From Desulfuromusa sp. (lineage in GTDB: Bacteria > Desulfobacterota > Desulfuromonadia > Desulfuromonadales > Geopsychrobacteraceae), in the NCBI GenBank assembly GCA_021647765.1, contig JAKIUD010000080.1, positions 1-13,126 of the forward strand: a stretch of DNA of 13,126 nucleotides. Reading direction: 5' to 3'. This document shows positions 13,084-13,126 of this stretch, in pieces (position 1 is the first letter of the stretch; the number at the start of each line of letters is the position of its first letter). The translations under genes were made by a program, and so were the position numbers. The notes below the pieces were generated by a model. The model searched no databases. It saw only the letters and a program-made list of their open reading frames with translations, and was not told the origin of the DNA.

Positions 13084-13126
13084 ATGGCATTTCCATCATC
13101 CACACCCACAAAAACCAACATTGACC
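13084..13126 (+). CDS. First codons of a downstream tail-region gene (cut by window edge)
   Basis: An ATG four bases after the J-like stop, with AGAGG (13069-13073) ten bases upstream, opens a frame that runs to the window end: M-A-F-P-S-S-T-P-T-K-T-N-I-D. This kind of short M-A-F-P-x-x-x-P-T start followed by N-I-D is what I recall at the N-terminus of tail-fibre-adjacent proteins after J-like genes, but 14 residues are too few to name a family. Start and frame are well supported; function is unknown. Confidence 0.6.
   Translation, partial: MAFPSSTPTKTNID

Noticed and set aside
1..13126. CRISPR array, tRNA, insertion sequence or anti-phage defence gene inserted in the operon
   Set aside because: Gene packing leaves almost no free space; no spaced direct repeats, cloverleaf, transposase or non-virion gene could be found on either strand.

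Overview
The window is a stretch of the late (virion) gene block of a phage or prophage. Every gene is on the + strand and the genes are packed tightly, with many ATGA, TGATG or TAATG stop/start overlaps. The head genes follow the order of phage Mu: F (end only), G, protease I with nested scaffold Z, a decoration protein, major head protein T, then counterparts of Mu gp35, gp36 and gp37. The tail genes are not Mu-like. There is no contractile sheath and no Mu baseplate gene. Instead there is a long-tailed, non-contractile (siphovirus) set: tail tube, a two-frame tail assembly chaperone, a tape measure, two tail-tip/hub proteins, an NlpC/P60-like DUF6950 protein and a large J-like tip protein. 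This Mu-like head plus siphovirus tail is the layout known from transposable siphoviruses such as Pseudomonas phages B3 and D3112. No transposase, repressor, lysis, terminase or portal gene lies in the window, so whether this element transposes, and whether it is intact, cannot be judged here.

Layout. 1-820: end of the F-like head morphogenesis gene and the G-like virion morphogenesis gene. 821-921: the only gap of about 100 bases, at the position where Mu has its late promoter P_I. 922-3333: protease/scaffold, decoration protein and major head protein. 3334-4722: four small to medium head-completion and connector genes, with a strong hairpin after the major head gene and a textbook intrinsic terminator after the gp35-like gene. 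4726-5691: tail tube, followed by a perfect palindrome that resembles a dispersed genomic repeat. 5741-6390: tail assembly chaperone in two overlapping frames with a T TTT TTC slippery heptamer. 6383-8359: tape measure. 8359-13080: tail tip complex. 13084 to the end: first codons of another gene.

How the genes work together. The scaffold (made alone from an internal start and also as the tail of the protease) would direct assembly of the T head protein. The protease would then clear the scaffold, and the decoration protein would bind the expanded shell. The gp36/gp37-like proteins would close the head-tail junction. The tape measure, wrapped by the chaperone and its frameshifted form, would set the length of the tail tube. 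The Dit-like, DUF2163-like, DUF6950 and J-like proteins would form the tip that meets the host. All of this is by family analogy.

Host. Base composition is mixed (roughly half G+C by eye), Shine-Dalgarno sites are strong, and the tail type fits a Gram-negative host. The palindromic repeat and the protein style suggest something like Desulfuromonadales/Geobacter relatives, but that is a low-confidence guess. The points most worth a second look are the nested scaffold start, the frameshift candidate with its Cys4 extension, the hairpins that follow the genes of the most abundant proteins, and the roughly 150-residue domain inserted in the middle of the J-like tip protein.
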